Origin: Magnetospirillum fulvum
GTDB lineage: Bacteria; Pseudomonadota; Alphaproteobacteria; Rhodospirillales; Magnetospirillaceae
Length of the DNA: 64,000 nt
Direction: 5' to 3'
Assembly: GCF_900108475.1 (NCBI RefSeq)
Contig: NZ_FNWO01000015.1
Coordinates: 20,222-84,221, forward strand
Below, one piece after another: positions 37,071 through 45,642 of the stretch (positions are counted from its first letter, which is position 1; each line of letters starts with the position of its first letter). A program made the translations under genes and the position numbers. Below the pieces are notes generated by a model that worked only from the letters and a program-made list of their open reading frames with translations, did not search any database and was not told the DNA's origin.

Positions 37071-39665
37071 TTACAAATTTGGCTTCGAACAGTGAGCGGC
37101 GACGTCGCGGAAGGCCGGGATCTGGTCGAAGTTCATGTAGCGATAGATGTCCGCCGACTTGGCGTTGACCACCGCGACCTGGGCCATGTACTCGGCGACG
37201 GTCGGAATCCGCCCGAGCAGGGCGCAGACGGCGGCCAGTTCCGCCGAGCCGAGATAGACGTTGGTGTCGACGCCCAGCCGGTTGGGGAAGTTGCGGGTCG
37301 AGGTCGACATCGCGGTCGCGCCCTTGCGGATCTGGGCCTGATTGCCCATGCACAAGCTACAGCCGGGCAGCTCCATCCGGGCTCCGGCCCGGCCCAGGAT
37401 GCCGTAATAGCCTTCCTCGGTCAGGATTAGGGCGTCCATCTTGGTCGGCGGGGCGATCCACAGCCGGGTCGGCAGATCGGTCTTGCCTTCCAGCACCCGA
37501 CCGGCGGCGCGGAAATGGCCGATATTGGTCATGCACGAACCGATGAACACTTCGTCGATCGTGTCGCCAGCGACCTCGGACAGCAGCTTGACGTCGTCGG
37601 GATCGTTGGGGCAGGCGACAACCGGCTCGGTGATCTCGGCCAGATCGATCTCGATCACCTCGGCGTAATCGGCGTTGGGATCGGGGGCCAGCAGCTTGGG
37701 ATCGGCGATCCATGCTTCCATCGCGCGGATCCGGCGCTCCAGGGCGCGGCGGTCCTCATAGTCCCCGGCGATCATCCACTTCATCAAGGTGATGTTCGAG
37801 CGCATGTATTCGATGATCGGCGCCGGGCCGAGATGGACGGTGCACCCGGCGGCCGAGCGCTCGGCCGAGGCGTCGGTCAACTCGAACGCCTGTTCGATCT
37901 TGAGGTCGGGCAGCCCCTCGATTTCGAGGATGCGGCCGGAGAAGACGTTCTTCTTCCCCTTCTTCTCGACGGTCAGCAGACCCTTGCGAATCGCGTACAG
38001 CGGGATCGCGTTGACCAGATCGCGCAGCGTCACGCCGGGCTGCAAGGTGCCCTTGAAGCGCACCAGCACGCTTTCCGGCATGTCGAGCGGCATCACGCCC
38101 GTAGCGGCGGCAAAGGCGACCAGACCGGAACCGGCCGGGAAGGACAGACCAATGGGGAAGCGGGTGTGCGAATCGCCGCCGGTGCCCACCGTGTCGGGCA
38201 GCAGCAGGCGGTTGAGCCAGGAATGGATCACCCCGTCGCCGGGACGAAGCGACAGACCGCCCCGGGTCGAGATGAAGCCGGGCAGCTCGTGATGGGTCTT
38301 GACGTCGACCGGCTTGGGATAGGCGGCGGTGTGGCAGAACGACTGCATCACCAGATCGGCCGAGAAGCCGAGGCAGGCAAGGTCCTTCAACTCGTCGCGG
38401 GTCATCGGCCCGGTGGTGTCCTGCGACCCCACCGTGGTCATGCGCGGCTCGCAATAGGTGCCGGGGCGCATGCCGGTGCCCTCGGGCAGGCCGCAGGCGC
38501 GGCCGACGATCTTCTGCGCCAGGGAATAGCCCTTGCCGTTATCCTTGGGCACGGCGGGCAGGCGGAACAGGGTGCTGGCGGGCAGGCCCAGCGCCTCGCG
38601 CGCCTTGGTGGTGAGGCCGCGACCGATGATCAGCGGAATGCGGCCGCCGGCGCGGACCTCGTCGAAGATCACCTCGGACTTGACCTTGAACTCGGCGACG
38701 ACCACGCCGTTCTTCAGCGCCTTGCCCTCATAGGGGCGCAGCTCGATCACGTCGCCCATCTCGAACGCCGAGACGTCGAGTTCAATCGGCAGGGCGCCGG
38801 CATCTTCCATGGTGTTGTAGAAGATCGGGGCGATCTTGGTGCCGAGACAGACGCCGCCGAACCGTTTGTTGGGGACACAGGGAATGTCGGTGCCGGTGTA
38901 CCACAGCACCGAATTGGTCGCCGATTTGCGCGACGAGCCGGTGCCGACGACGTCGCCGACATAGGCGACCAGATGGCCCTTGTCCTTCAGCGCCGCGAGC
39001 TGGCGCAGCGGCCCGCGCTGGCCGGGCTCGTCCGGTTCGATCCCGGAACGGGCATTCTTCAGCATCGCCAAAGCGTGCAGCGGGATATCGGGGCGGCTCC
39101 AGGCGTCGGGCGCGGGCGACAGATCGTCGGTGTTGGTCTCGCCCGACACCTTGAACACGGTGACGGTCAGGCTGTGCGGCACTTCGGGGCGCGCGGTGAA
39201 CCATTCCGCCGCCGCCCACGAGTCCAGCACGGATTTGGCGTTGGCATTGCCGGCACGGGCGGCGTCGCGGACATCGTTGAAGAAATCGAATACCAGCAGG
39301 GTCTTCTTCAGCCCTTCGGCCGCCAGCGTGCCGACCTCGGCATCGCCCAGCAGATCGATCAGCGGCTTGACGTTGAACCCGCCCAACATGGTGCCGAGCA
39401 GTTCGGTGGCCCGGGCGCGGCTGATCACCTTATTGGCTTCGAGCCCCTTGGCGACGGCTTCCAGAAACGCGGCCTTGATCCGGGCGGCGTCATCGACCCC
39501 GGCGGGAACCCGCTCGGCGATCAGGTCGGCCAGAACCGCGTCCTCGCCGACCGGCGGATCGCGCAGCAGGGCGACCAATTGCTCGGTCTGGGCCGCCGAC
39601 AGCGGCAGGGGGGGAATCCCGAGCGCGGCGCGCTCGGCGACATGCTGGCGATAGGCTTCAAGCAC
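37071..39665 (-). CDS. acnB: Aconitate hydratase B (bifunctional 2-methylisocitrate dehydratase)
   Basis: An 864-residue AcnB with the N-terminal HEAT-like domain ([21 protein letters not shown] after the GTG start), the swivel domain, then domains with [27 protein letters not shown] and the [4Fe-4S] ligands in [10 protein letters not shown] and [12 protein letters not shown]. The GTG at 39665 was chosen because AGAGGA lies 7 bases upstream and homologues begin MLE; the in-frame TTG at 39671 is too near that site. It follows pyc by 65 bases containing a 7-bp hairpin (39691-39708). AcnB can hydrate methylaconitate made by AcnD/PrpF, so its place next to the prp genes is meaningful. Confidence 0.95.
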   Translation of the reverse strand: MLEAYRQHVAERAALGIPPLPLSAAQTEQLVALLRDPPVGEDAVLADLIAERVPAGVDDAARIKAAFLEAVAKGLEANKVISRARATELLGTMLGGFNVKPLIDLLGDAEVGTLAAEGLKKTLLVFDFFNDVRDAARAGNANAKSVLDSWAAAEWFTARPEVPHSLTVTVFKVSGETNTDDLSPAPDAWSRPDIPLHALAMLKNARSGIEPDEPGQRGPLRQLAALKDKGHLVAYVGDVVGTGSSRKSATNSVLWYTGTDIPCVPNKRFGGVCLGTKIAPIFYNTMEDAGALPIELDVSAFEMGDVIELRPYEGKALKNGVVVAEFKVKSEVIFDEVRAGGRIPLIIGRGLTTKAREALGLPASTLFRLPAVPKDNGKGYSLAQKIVGRACGLPEGTGMRPGTYCEPRMTTVGSQDTTGPMTRDELKDLACLGFSADLVMQSFCHTAAYPKPVDVKTHHELPGFISTRGGLSLRPGDGVIHSWLNRLLLPDTVGTGGDSHTRFPIGLSFPAGSGLVAFAAATGVMPLDMPESVLVRFKGTLQPGVTLRDLVNAIPLYAIRKGLLTVEKKGKKNVFSGRILEIEGLPDLKIEQAFELTDASAERSAAGCTVHLGPAPIIEYMRSNITLMKWMIAGDYEDRRALERRIRAMEAWIADPKLLAPDPNADYAEVIEIDLAEITEPVVACPNDPDDVKLLSEVAGDTIDEVFIGSCMTNIGHFRAAGRVLEGKTDLPTRLWIAPPTKMDALILTEEGYYGILGRAGARMELPGCSLCMGNQAQIRKGATAMSTSTRNFPNRLGVDTNVYLGSAELAAVCALLGRIPTVAEYMAQVAVVNAKSADIYRYMNFDQIPAFRDVAAHCSKPNL

Positions 39666-39730
39666 GACCAAATCCTCTCACTCTTTCCATGCCGTCCTGG
39701 GGGACGGCGGCAACCAACGTCATTGGCCCC

Positions 39731-42700
39731 TCAGGCGAACTCGATCAGCAGATCCTTGGCCTTGAGGACGTCTCCCGGCGCGACATGAACACGCAAGACG
39801 GTGGAGTCACGCTCGGCAACAATCGCCATTTCCATTTTCATCGCCTCGATCGACAACAGCGGGCTGCCCTTCTTCACCCTCTGTCCCGGCTTCACCGCGA
39901 CGACGGCGACCATCCCGGGCATCGGCGCGGCAACATGGGCCGGGTTACCTTCTTCTGCCTTCGGACGAGCCCGTCCAGGCGTCTGCAAGCCAGCACGGGC
40001 AATACGCATCGGTCGTGGCTGGCCATTCAGTTCAAGGAAAAGCTTGACCTCACCTTCTTCTGAAAAATCACTTTTACCAAGCAACCGAACAATGAGTGTT
40101 TTTCCAGGCTCTATTTCGACTGTGATCTCGTCCTTATCGCCTAATCCGTAGAAGAAAACGGGCGTCGGCAGATCGGAGACGTTGCCGTATTTGCGGTGAT
40201 GGTCCGCATAATCGGCGAACACCTTGGGATACATCAACCAGCTGGCCAGTTCGGCGTCGCTGATGTGGTGGCCGACGGCTTTTTGGGCATCTTCACGCGC
40301 CCGATCGAGATCGACCGGAGGAATGTGCGCCCCGGCACGGCCATCGACCGGCACCTGCCCCTTCAGGATGCGCGCCTGCAAGTCCTTGGGAAACCCATCG
40401 GCGGGATAGCCCAGCTCGCCGCGCATCATCGCGACCACCGAATCCGGGAAGGAGATGTCCCTGTCCGAATCGGCGACATCTTCCGCCGTCAGTTCATTGG
40501 CGACCATGAACAGCGCCAAGTCACCGACGACTTTGGACGACGGCGTCACCTTGACGATATCGCCGAACAGCTTGTTGACGTCGGCGTAAGCCTGGGCGAC
40601 CTCGTTCCAGCGGTGATCAAGTCCCATCGCGCGGGCCTGTTCGCGCAGGTTGGTGTACTGCCCTCCCGGCATTTCATGCCGGTAAACGTCGGAGGTGCCC
40701 GCACGGATATCCGCCTCAAACGGAGCATAAGAGCGGCGCACATTTTCCCAATAGCGCGAGAAGGGGGCGATGCGGCCGGCGGTCAGGCCCGTGTCGCGCT
40801 CGGTAAACTCCACCGCCGCAATGATAGCGCCAAGACTGGGCTGCGATGTCAGGCCGCTCATCGCGTCCATCGCGCCATCGACAGCGTCAACCCCGGCTTC
40901 GATCGCGGCAAGAATGCTGGCCACCGAACCACCGCTGGTGTCGTGCGTGTGAAAATGGATGGGGAGGCCAATCTCCGCCTTCAAAGCCTTGACCAGAGCG
41001 TGTGCCGCAGCAGGCCGACAGACCCCGGCCATGTCCTTGATCCCCAGGATGTGGGCGCCCGCCTTTTCAAGCTGCTTGGCCATCTCGACGTAATAGCGCA
41101 GATGGTATTTGGCGCGATCCGGGTCGTGCAGATCGCCGGTATAACAGATCGTGCCTTCGCACAGGGCGCCCGCCTCGATCACCGCATCCATCGATACCCG
41201 CATGTTCTCGACCCAGTTCAGCGAATCGAACACGCGGAACAGGTCCATGCCATGCGCGGCGGCCTGCTGGACGAAATAGCGCACCACGTTGTCGGCGTAA
41301 TTGGTGTAACCGACCGCGTTGGAGCCTCGCAGCAGCATCTGAAACAGCGTGTTGGGAATCGCCGCGCGCAAACGGTCGAGACGTTCCCACGGATCTTCCT
41401 TGAGGAACCGCATCGCCACGTCGAAGGTCGCCCCGCCCCAGCATTCGAGCGAGAACAGCTCGGGCAGCAGCCGGGCGTAATGGGGTGCCACCGCGATCAT
41501 GTCCGCAGTCCTCATGCGTGTCGCAAACAGGGACTGATGGGCATCGCGCATCGTGGTATCGGTCAAAAGCACGCGCTTCTGATCCCGCATCCAGCGGGAA
41601 AATCCCTGCGGCCCCAACTCGCGCAACAGATCCCGACTGCCAGGCGTCGGTGGAACGCCGAGGTCGGCCTTGGGAAGGCACGGCTTCGGCAGGGGCAAGG
41701 CCGGTTTCGCGCGGCCTTTCATCTCTGGATTGCCGTTGACAGTCACTTCGCCGATAAATCGAAGCAGTCGGGTTGCCCGGTCGCGGCGAGGCTTGAAATT
41801 GAAAAGCTCCGGGGTGGTGTCGATGAAGCGCGTCGTGCAGGTGCCGGTTCTGAAGGCCGGATGACGGATGAGATTTTCGAGGAAGGCCAGATTGGTCGTC
41901 ACGCCGCGAACGCGGAATTCGCGCAATGCCCGGTCCATGCGGCGGATCGCCTCGTCAATGTCGTGGCCGCGCGCGGTCACCTTGACCAGCAGGGAATCGT
42001 AATAGGGGGTGATGATCGCCCCGGTATAAGCGGTCCCGGCATCAAGCCGGATCCCCGCACCGGCGGCGCTGCGATAGGCCGACAATTTGCCGTAATCCGG
42101 GGTAAACCCGTTTTCCGGGTCTTCGGTAGTCACCCGGCATTGCAAAGCGTGACCGGAAAGACGGATATCGGCCTGGGCCGGCAGAAAATCACTGGCGCCG
42201 ATCCGGCCACCCTCGCTGATGACGATCTGCGCCTTGACCAGATCGAGGCCGGTGACTTCCTCGGTCACCGTATGCTCGACCTGGATGCGGGGATTGACCT
42301 CAATGAAATAGAAGGCACCGGTATCGGCATCCATCAGAAACTCGACGGTGCCCGCATGGGTATACTCGACCCCAGCCGCCAGCTTCAGCGCGGCAGCGCA
42401 CAGGGCTTCGCGCTGGTCGGCGCTGAGATAGGGCGCCGGAGCGCGTTCGACCACTTTCTGGTTTCGCCGCTGCACCGAGCAATCACGTTCGAACAGGTGA
42501 ACGCGGTTCCCGTGCAGGTCGCCCAGCACCTGGACTTCGACATGGCGGGCCCGTTCCACCATTTTTTCCAGATAGACCTCGTCGTTGCCAAAGGCGACGG
42601 CGGCTTCGCGCCGGGCGCTGGCCATCGCCGCCGGCAATTCGCTTTCGCCGTTGATCGCCCGCATGCCGCGTCCGCCGCCGCCCCAGCTTGCCTTCAGCAT

Positions 42701-43180
42701 CAGCGGGTAGCCAATCTCCGCCGCCAACCGCTGGCAGGTGGCGGCATCTTCCGGCAAGGCCCCGGTCGCGGGCACCACCGGCACGCCGACCCGTTCGGCC
42801 AGCGCGCGTGCCGCGACCTTGTTGCCCAGTTCGCGCATCACCGAGGGATTTGGACCGATGAAGACGATGCCCGCCTTGGCACAGGCTTCGGCGAAATCGG
42901 GATTTTCCGACAAAAAACCATAGCCGGGATGGATCGCATCGACCTTGGCTTGCCGGGCGACACGGATGATGTCGTCAATGTCGAGATAGGCGGCAACGGG
43001 CTTTCTGCCCTCGCCGACCAGATAGCTTTCGTCCGCCTTGAACCGGTGCAGCGCGAAGCGGTCCTCGTTGGCATAGATCGCGACCGTGCGAAGCCCCAGT
43101 TCCGAAGCGGCTCGCATGATGCGGATGGCGATTTCGCTGCGGTTGGCGACCAGAACGCTTTTGATTTTCCTCATCGTCAT
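39731..43180 (-). CDS. pyc: Pyruvate carboxylase
   Basis: An 1149-residue single-chain enzyme: biotin carboxylase (KSVLVANRSEIAIRIMRAASELG; KASWGGGGRGMR; ERDCSVQRRNQKVVERAPAP), carboxyltransferase barrel (LTDTTMRDAHQSLFATRMR; WGGATFDVAMRFL; FHTHDTSGGSVASIL) and a C-terminal biotinyl domain (LLSIEAMKMEMAI). It makes oxaloacetate from pyruvate. The start may be 43180 or the ATG two codons later (43174), which has better ribosome-site spacing. It is downstream of prpB on the same strand and can supply the oxaloacetate that methylcitrate synthase consumes, while the cycle returns pyruvate. Confidence 0.96.
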   Translation of the reverse strand: MTMRKIKSVLVANRSEIAIRIMRAASELGLRTVAIYANEDRFALHRFKADESYLVGEGRKPVAAYLDIDDIIRVARQAKVDAIHPGYGFLSENPDFAEACAKAGIVFIGPNPSVMRELGNKVAARALAERVGVPVVPATGALPEDAATCQRLAAEIGYPLMLKASWGGGGRGMRAINGESELPAAMASARREAAVAFGNDEVYLEKMVERARHVEVQVLGDLHGNRVHLFERDCSVQRRNQKVVERAPAPYLSADQREALCAAALKLAAGVEYTHAGTVEFLMDADTGAFYFIEVNPRIQVEHTVTEEVTGLDLVKAQIVISEGGRIGASDFLPAQADIRLSGHALQCRVTTEDPENGFTPDYGKLSAYRSAAGAGIRLDAGTAYTGAIITPYYDSLLVKVTARGHDIDEAIRRMDRALREFRVRGVTTNLAFLENLIRHPAFRTGTCTTRFIDTTPELFNFKPRRDRATRLLRFIGEVTVNGNPEMKGRAKPALPLPKPCLPKADLGVPPTPGSRDLLRELGPQGFSRWMRDQKRVLLTDTTMRDAHQSLFATRMRTADMIAVAPHYARLLPELFSLECWGGATFDVAMRFLKEDPWERLDRLRAAIPNTLFQMLLRGSNAVGYTNYADNVVRYFVQQAAAHGMDLFRVFDSLNWVENMRVSMDAVIEAGALCEGTICYTGDLHDPDRAKYHLRYYVEMAKQLEKAGAHILGIKDMAGVCRPAAAHALVKALKAEIGLPIHFHTHDTSGGSVASILAAIEAGVDAVDGAMDAMSGLTSQPSLGAIIAAVEFTERDTGLTAGRIAPFSRYWENVRRSYAPFEADIRAGTSDVYRHEMPGGQYTNLREQARAMGLDHRWNEVAQAYADVNKLFGDIVKVTPSSKVVGDLALFMVANELTAEDVADSDRDISFPDSVVAMMRGELGYPADGFPKDLQARILKGQVPVDGRAGAHIPPVDLDRAREDAQKAVGHHISDAELASWLMYPKVFADYADHHRKYGNVSDLPTPVFFYGLGDKDEITVEIEPGKTLIVRLLGKSDFSEEGEVKLFLELNGQPRPMRIARAGLQTPGRARPKAEEGNPAHVAAPMPGMVAVVAVKPGQRVKKGSPLLSIEAMKMEMAIVAERDSTVLRVHVAPGDVLKAKDLLIEFA

Positions 43181-43238
43181 ATCCCGGAATCAGGGCGAGA
43201 GTCCTCGATCCGGGACAGCGGCGCCATCCCGGTTCCGT

Positions 43239-43273
43239 CAGGGGGGCGGTCATCACCCGTCCCGCCCCCCCTG
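43239..43273 (-). other. GC-rich hairpin in the pyc leader
   Basis: CAGGGGGGCGG (43239-43249) pairs with CCGCCCCCCCTG (43262-43273) between the inverted-repeat element and the pyc start. There is no T run. It may limit read-through from prpB or stabilise the pyc mRNA end. Confidence 0.35.
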
Positions 43274-43292
43274 GAGCCTTTTCGTTACGACT

Positions 43293-43562
43293 TAGGGCGT
43301 GTGGACATTCAGCACATAATCGCGACGCGAGACAATTTGGTGTCTGGGCAGACGAGAGAAACGATGTGGACTGGCGGTCCACGAGTGACGATCGGCGAAC
43401 CCAGCCGCCAAATTGCCCGCGTCCCTTCGGGCTGCGGAGAAAATCGTGGTCTGGTTCGTCGAAAACCTCGACCGTAGCGCCGCTACGCTCATCGCTTTTC
43501 TCCTGCCATCCCGCGATTTTCTCCTGCAGCGCGTTTCATGCGGTGAATGTCCACATGCCCTA
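43293..43562. mobile_element. Probable MITE or internally deleted insertion sequence, about 270 bp
   Basis: TAGGGCGTGTGGACATTCA (43293-43311) and TGAATGTCCACATGCCCTA (43544-43562) are terminal inverted repeats matching at 18 of 19 positions, with looser similarity continuing inward. No transposase is encoded between them. Flanking bases (CT on the left, GC on the right, TA at each tip) are compatible with a short TA-type target duplication. The right tip supplies the TAG stop codon of prpB. The ends look like those of IS5/IS630-type elements, but I cannot assign a family. Confidence 0.75.
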
Positions 43563-44420
43563 GCTGTAGAGCGTCTCGAGCGCATCCCACGCAGGCTTGC
43601 CGACCAGACGCTGGCGTTCGGCAAAGGGAGCGACCAGACCGCTCGATTCCTTGACCTCTTTTTCATCGCGCAGAACGGTCAGGGCCTTCTGCATCCCCAT
43701 CACCGCCCCCTGCAGAGCGGCGTTGGCGTAAAGAACGATGCCGTAGCCAAGCTCCGCCAGTTCATCGGCGTTGAAGATCGGCGTCTTGCCGCCGATGACC
43801 ATGTTCATCAGTTGGGGCTTGTCCAAACGTTGCGGCAAGGCGCGGATCTGGTCCGCCGTCGTCACCGCCTCGACGAACAGGATGTCGGCTCCGGCTTCGG
43901 CGAACTTCTGGGCGCGCTCGATTGCGGCGTCGAAGCCATGCACGGCGGCGGCATCGGTGCGCGCCATAATCAGCAGATTCGGATCGCGCCGGGCGTCGGC
44001 CGCGGCCTTGATCTTGGCGACGGCCTCCTCGGTCGAGATGACATCCTTGCCCGCGAAATGACCGCACCGCTTGGGCGCCACCTGATCCTCGAACTGGATG
44101 CAGTCGGCGCCGGCGCGCTCCAGGGTTCGCACCGTGTGGTAGACGTTGAGCGCATTGCCAAAGCCGGTATCGGCATCGACGATCAACGGCACGCTCACCG
44201 CATCGCGAATACGAGCCGTATGGTCGGCGATTTCAGCCAGCCCCATGAATCCCTGGTCGGGCATGCCAAACCACATGTTGGTCACGCCAGCCCCGGTAAT
44301 GTAGATGGCCTCGAAGCCGAGATCCTCGACCACCTTGGCCGACAGCGCATTGAACGCGCCCGGAACGATCAGTCCGCGACGGGCTTCCACGAGGTCTTTA
44401 AGCTTTTTACGAGTGGACAT
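43560..44420 (-). CDS. prpB: Methylisocitrate lyase (canonical active site)
   Basis: A 286-residue ICL/PEP-mutase superfamily lyase cleaving 2-methylisocitrate to pyruvate and succinate. DADTGFG supplies the metal aspartates, FEDQVAPKRCGHFAGK the catalytic KRCGH loop, and MARTDA and FVEAVT complete the site. The ATG at 44420 follows AAGGAAG. The stop codon lies in the terminal repeat of the inverted-repeat element, so the last residues (ETLYS) may differ from the ancestral end. By sequence alone an oxaloacetate lyase/decarboxylase is possible; the prpC-acnD-prpF context decides for PrpB. Confidence 0.9.
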   Translation of the reverse strand: MSTRKKLKDLVEARRGLIVPGAFNALSAKVVEDLGFEAIYITGAGVTNMWFGMPDQGFMGLAEIADHTARIRDAVSVPLIVDADTGFGNALNVYHTVRTLERAGADCIQFEDQVAPKRCGHFAGKDVISTEEAVAKIKAAADARRDPNLLIMARTDAAAVHGFDAAIERAQKFAEAGADILFVEAVTTADQIRALPQRLDKPQLMNMVIGGKTPIFNADELAELGYGIVLYANAALQGAVMGMQKALTVLRDEKEVKESSGLVAPFAERQRLVGKPAWDALETLYS

Positions 44421-44436
44421 ATTGCTTCCTTGTAAG

Positions 44437-45642
44437 TCAGAACGAATCGCCGGGGACGCAGACCCAGCCGTCCATCAGCACCCGGGCGCTGCGGCTCATG
44501 ATTGCCTTGGTGACGCTCCACCGGCCGGCCGTCAGCGTCGCTTCGGCCCCAACCCGCAAGGTTCCGGAGGGGTGGCCAAAGCGGAGCGAGCCGCGCTCCC
44601 CTCCCCCTGCGGCCAGATTGACCAGCGTGCCGGGGATCGCCGCAGCGGTCCCGATCGCCACCGCCGCCGTGCCCATCATCGCATGGTGCAGTTTGCCCAT
44701 CGACAGAGCGCGGACCAGCAGATCAATGTCGCTGGCCTGGACCGTCCTGCCGCTGGAGGCGACATAATCGACGGGCGGGGCCACGAAAGCGATTTTCGGC
44801 GTGTGCTGACGCCGGGCGGCATCGCCCAGATCCTTGATCAATCCCATCCGTTGGGCACCGATCGCCCGCAACACCTCGAACCGGGCCAGTGCCGCCGCGT
44901 CTTCGTTGATCGCCGCCTGCAATTCGGTGCCGCGATAGCCAAGGTCGGCGGCGTTGACGAAGATGGTGGGAATGCCGGAATTAATCAGGGTCGCCTTCAG
45001 CCGCCCCCCCGGCACCAACGCCTCGGGCACCTCGATTTCGTCCACCAGATTGCCGGTGGGGAACAGGGCTCCCGCCTCGTCCCCATCGTCAGCGGGGTCG
45101 ACGAATTCCAGCACGATCTCCGCCGCCGGAAAGGTCACGCCATCCAGTTCGAAATCGCCGGTTTCCTGGACCGCGCCGTTGGCGACCGGAACATGGGCGA
45201 TGATGGTCTTGCCGATATTGGCCTGCCAAATCCGCACCGCGCAGACCCCGTTTTCCGGGATATCCGCCGGATCGACCAGCCCGGCATGGAGGGCGAAGGC
45301 CCCGGCCGCCGTCGAGAGGTTGCCGCAATTGCCCGACCAATCGACAAAGGCGCTGTCGATCGCGACCTGACCGTACAGGTAATCGACGTGGTGACCGGGC
45401 CGCGTGCTTTTCGACAGGATCACCGCCTTGCTGGTGCTCGAGGTCGCGCCGCCCATCCCGTCGGTGTGCTTGCCATAGGGGTCGGGGCTGCCGATCACCC
45501 GCAGGAACAGCCGGTCGCGGGCCTCGCCCGGAACCCGGCACCGTTCCGGCAGGTCGTCCAGGCGAAAGAACACGCCCTTGCTGGTGCCGCCCCGCATGTA
45601 GGTGGCGGGAATGCGGATTTGCGGTTGGGGTAAGGCGGCCAT
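44437..45642 (-). CDS. prpF: 2-Methylaconitate cis-trans isomerase PrpF
   Basis: A 401-residue PrpF-family protein with two diaminopimelate-epimerase-like halves. IPATYMRGGTSKGVFF and SGNCGNLSTAAGAFA carry the conserved cysteine and lysine regions, and GTLVNLAAGGGERGSLRFGHPSGTL the second half. It isomerises the trans-2-methylaconitate made by AcnD so that an aconitase can use it. The ATG at 45642 shares its A with the acnD stop (TGATG), and the frame upstream of it is antisense-like. Confidence 0.93.
   Translation of the reverse strand: MAALPQPQIRIPATYMRGGTSKGVFFRLDDLPERCRVPGEARDRLFLRVIGSPDPYGKHTDGMGGATSSTSKAVILSKSTRPGHHVDYLYGQVAIDSAFVDWSGNCGNLSTAAGAFALHAGLVDPADIPENGVCAVRIWQANIGKTIIAHVPVANGAVQETGDFELDGVTFPAAEIVLEFVDPADDGDEAGALFPTGNLVDEIEVPEALVPGGRLKATLINSGIPTIFVNAADLGYRGTELQAAINEDAAALARFEVLRAIGAQRMGLIKDLGDAARRQHTPKIAFVAPPVDYVASSGRTVQASDIDLLVRALSMGKLHHAMMGTAAVAIGTAAAIPGTLVNLAAGGGERGSLRFGHPSGTLRVGAEATLTAGRWSVTKAIMSRSARVLMDGWVCVPGDSF

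Noticed and set aside
43366..43563. Small plus-strand frame within the inverted-repeat element
   Set aside because: It reads through the terminal repeat, as frames at such element ends commonly do, and shows no transposase motif.
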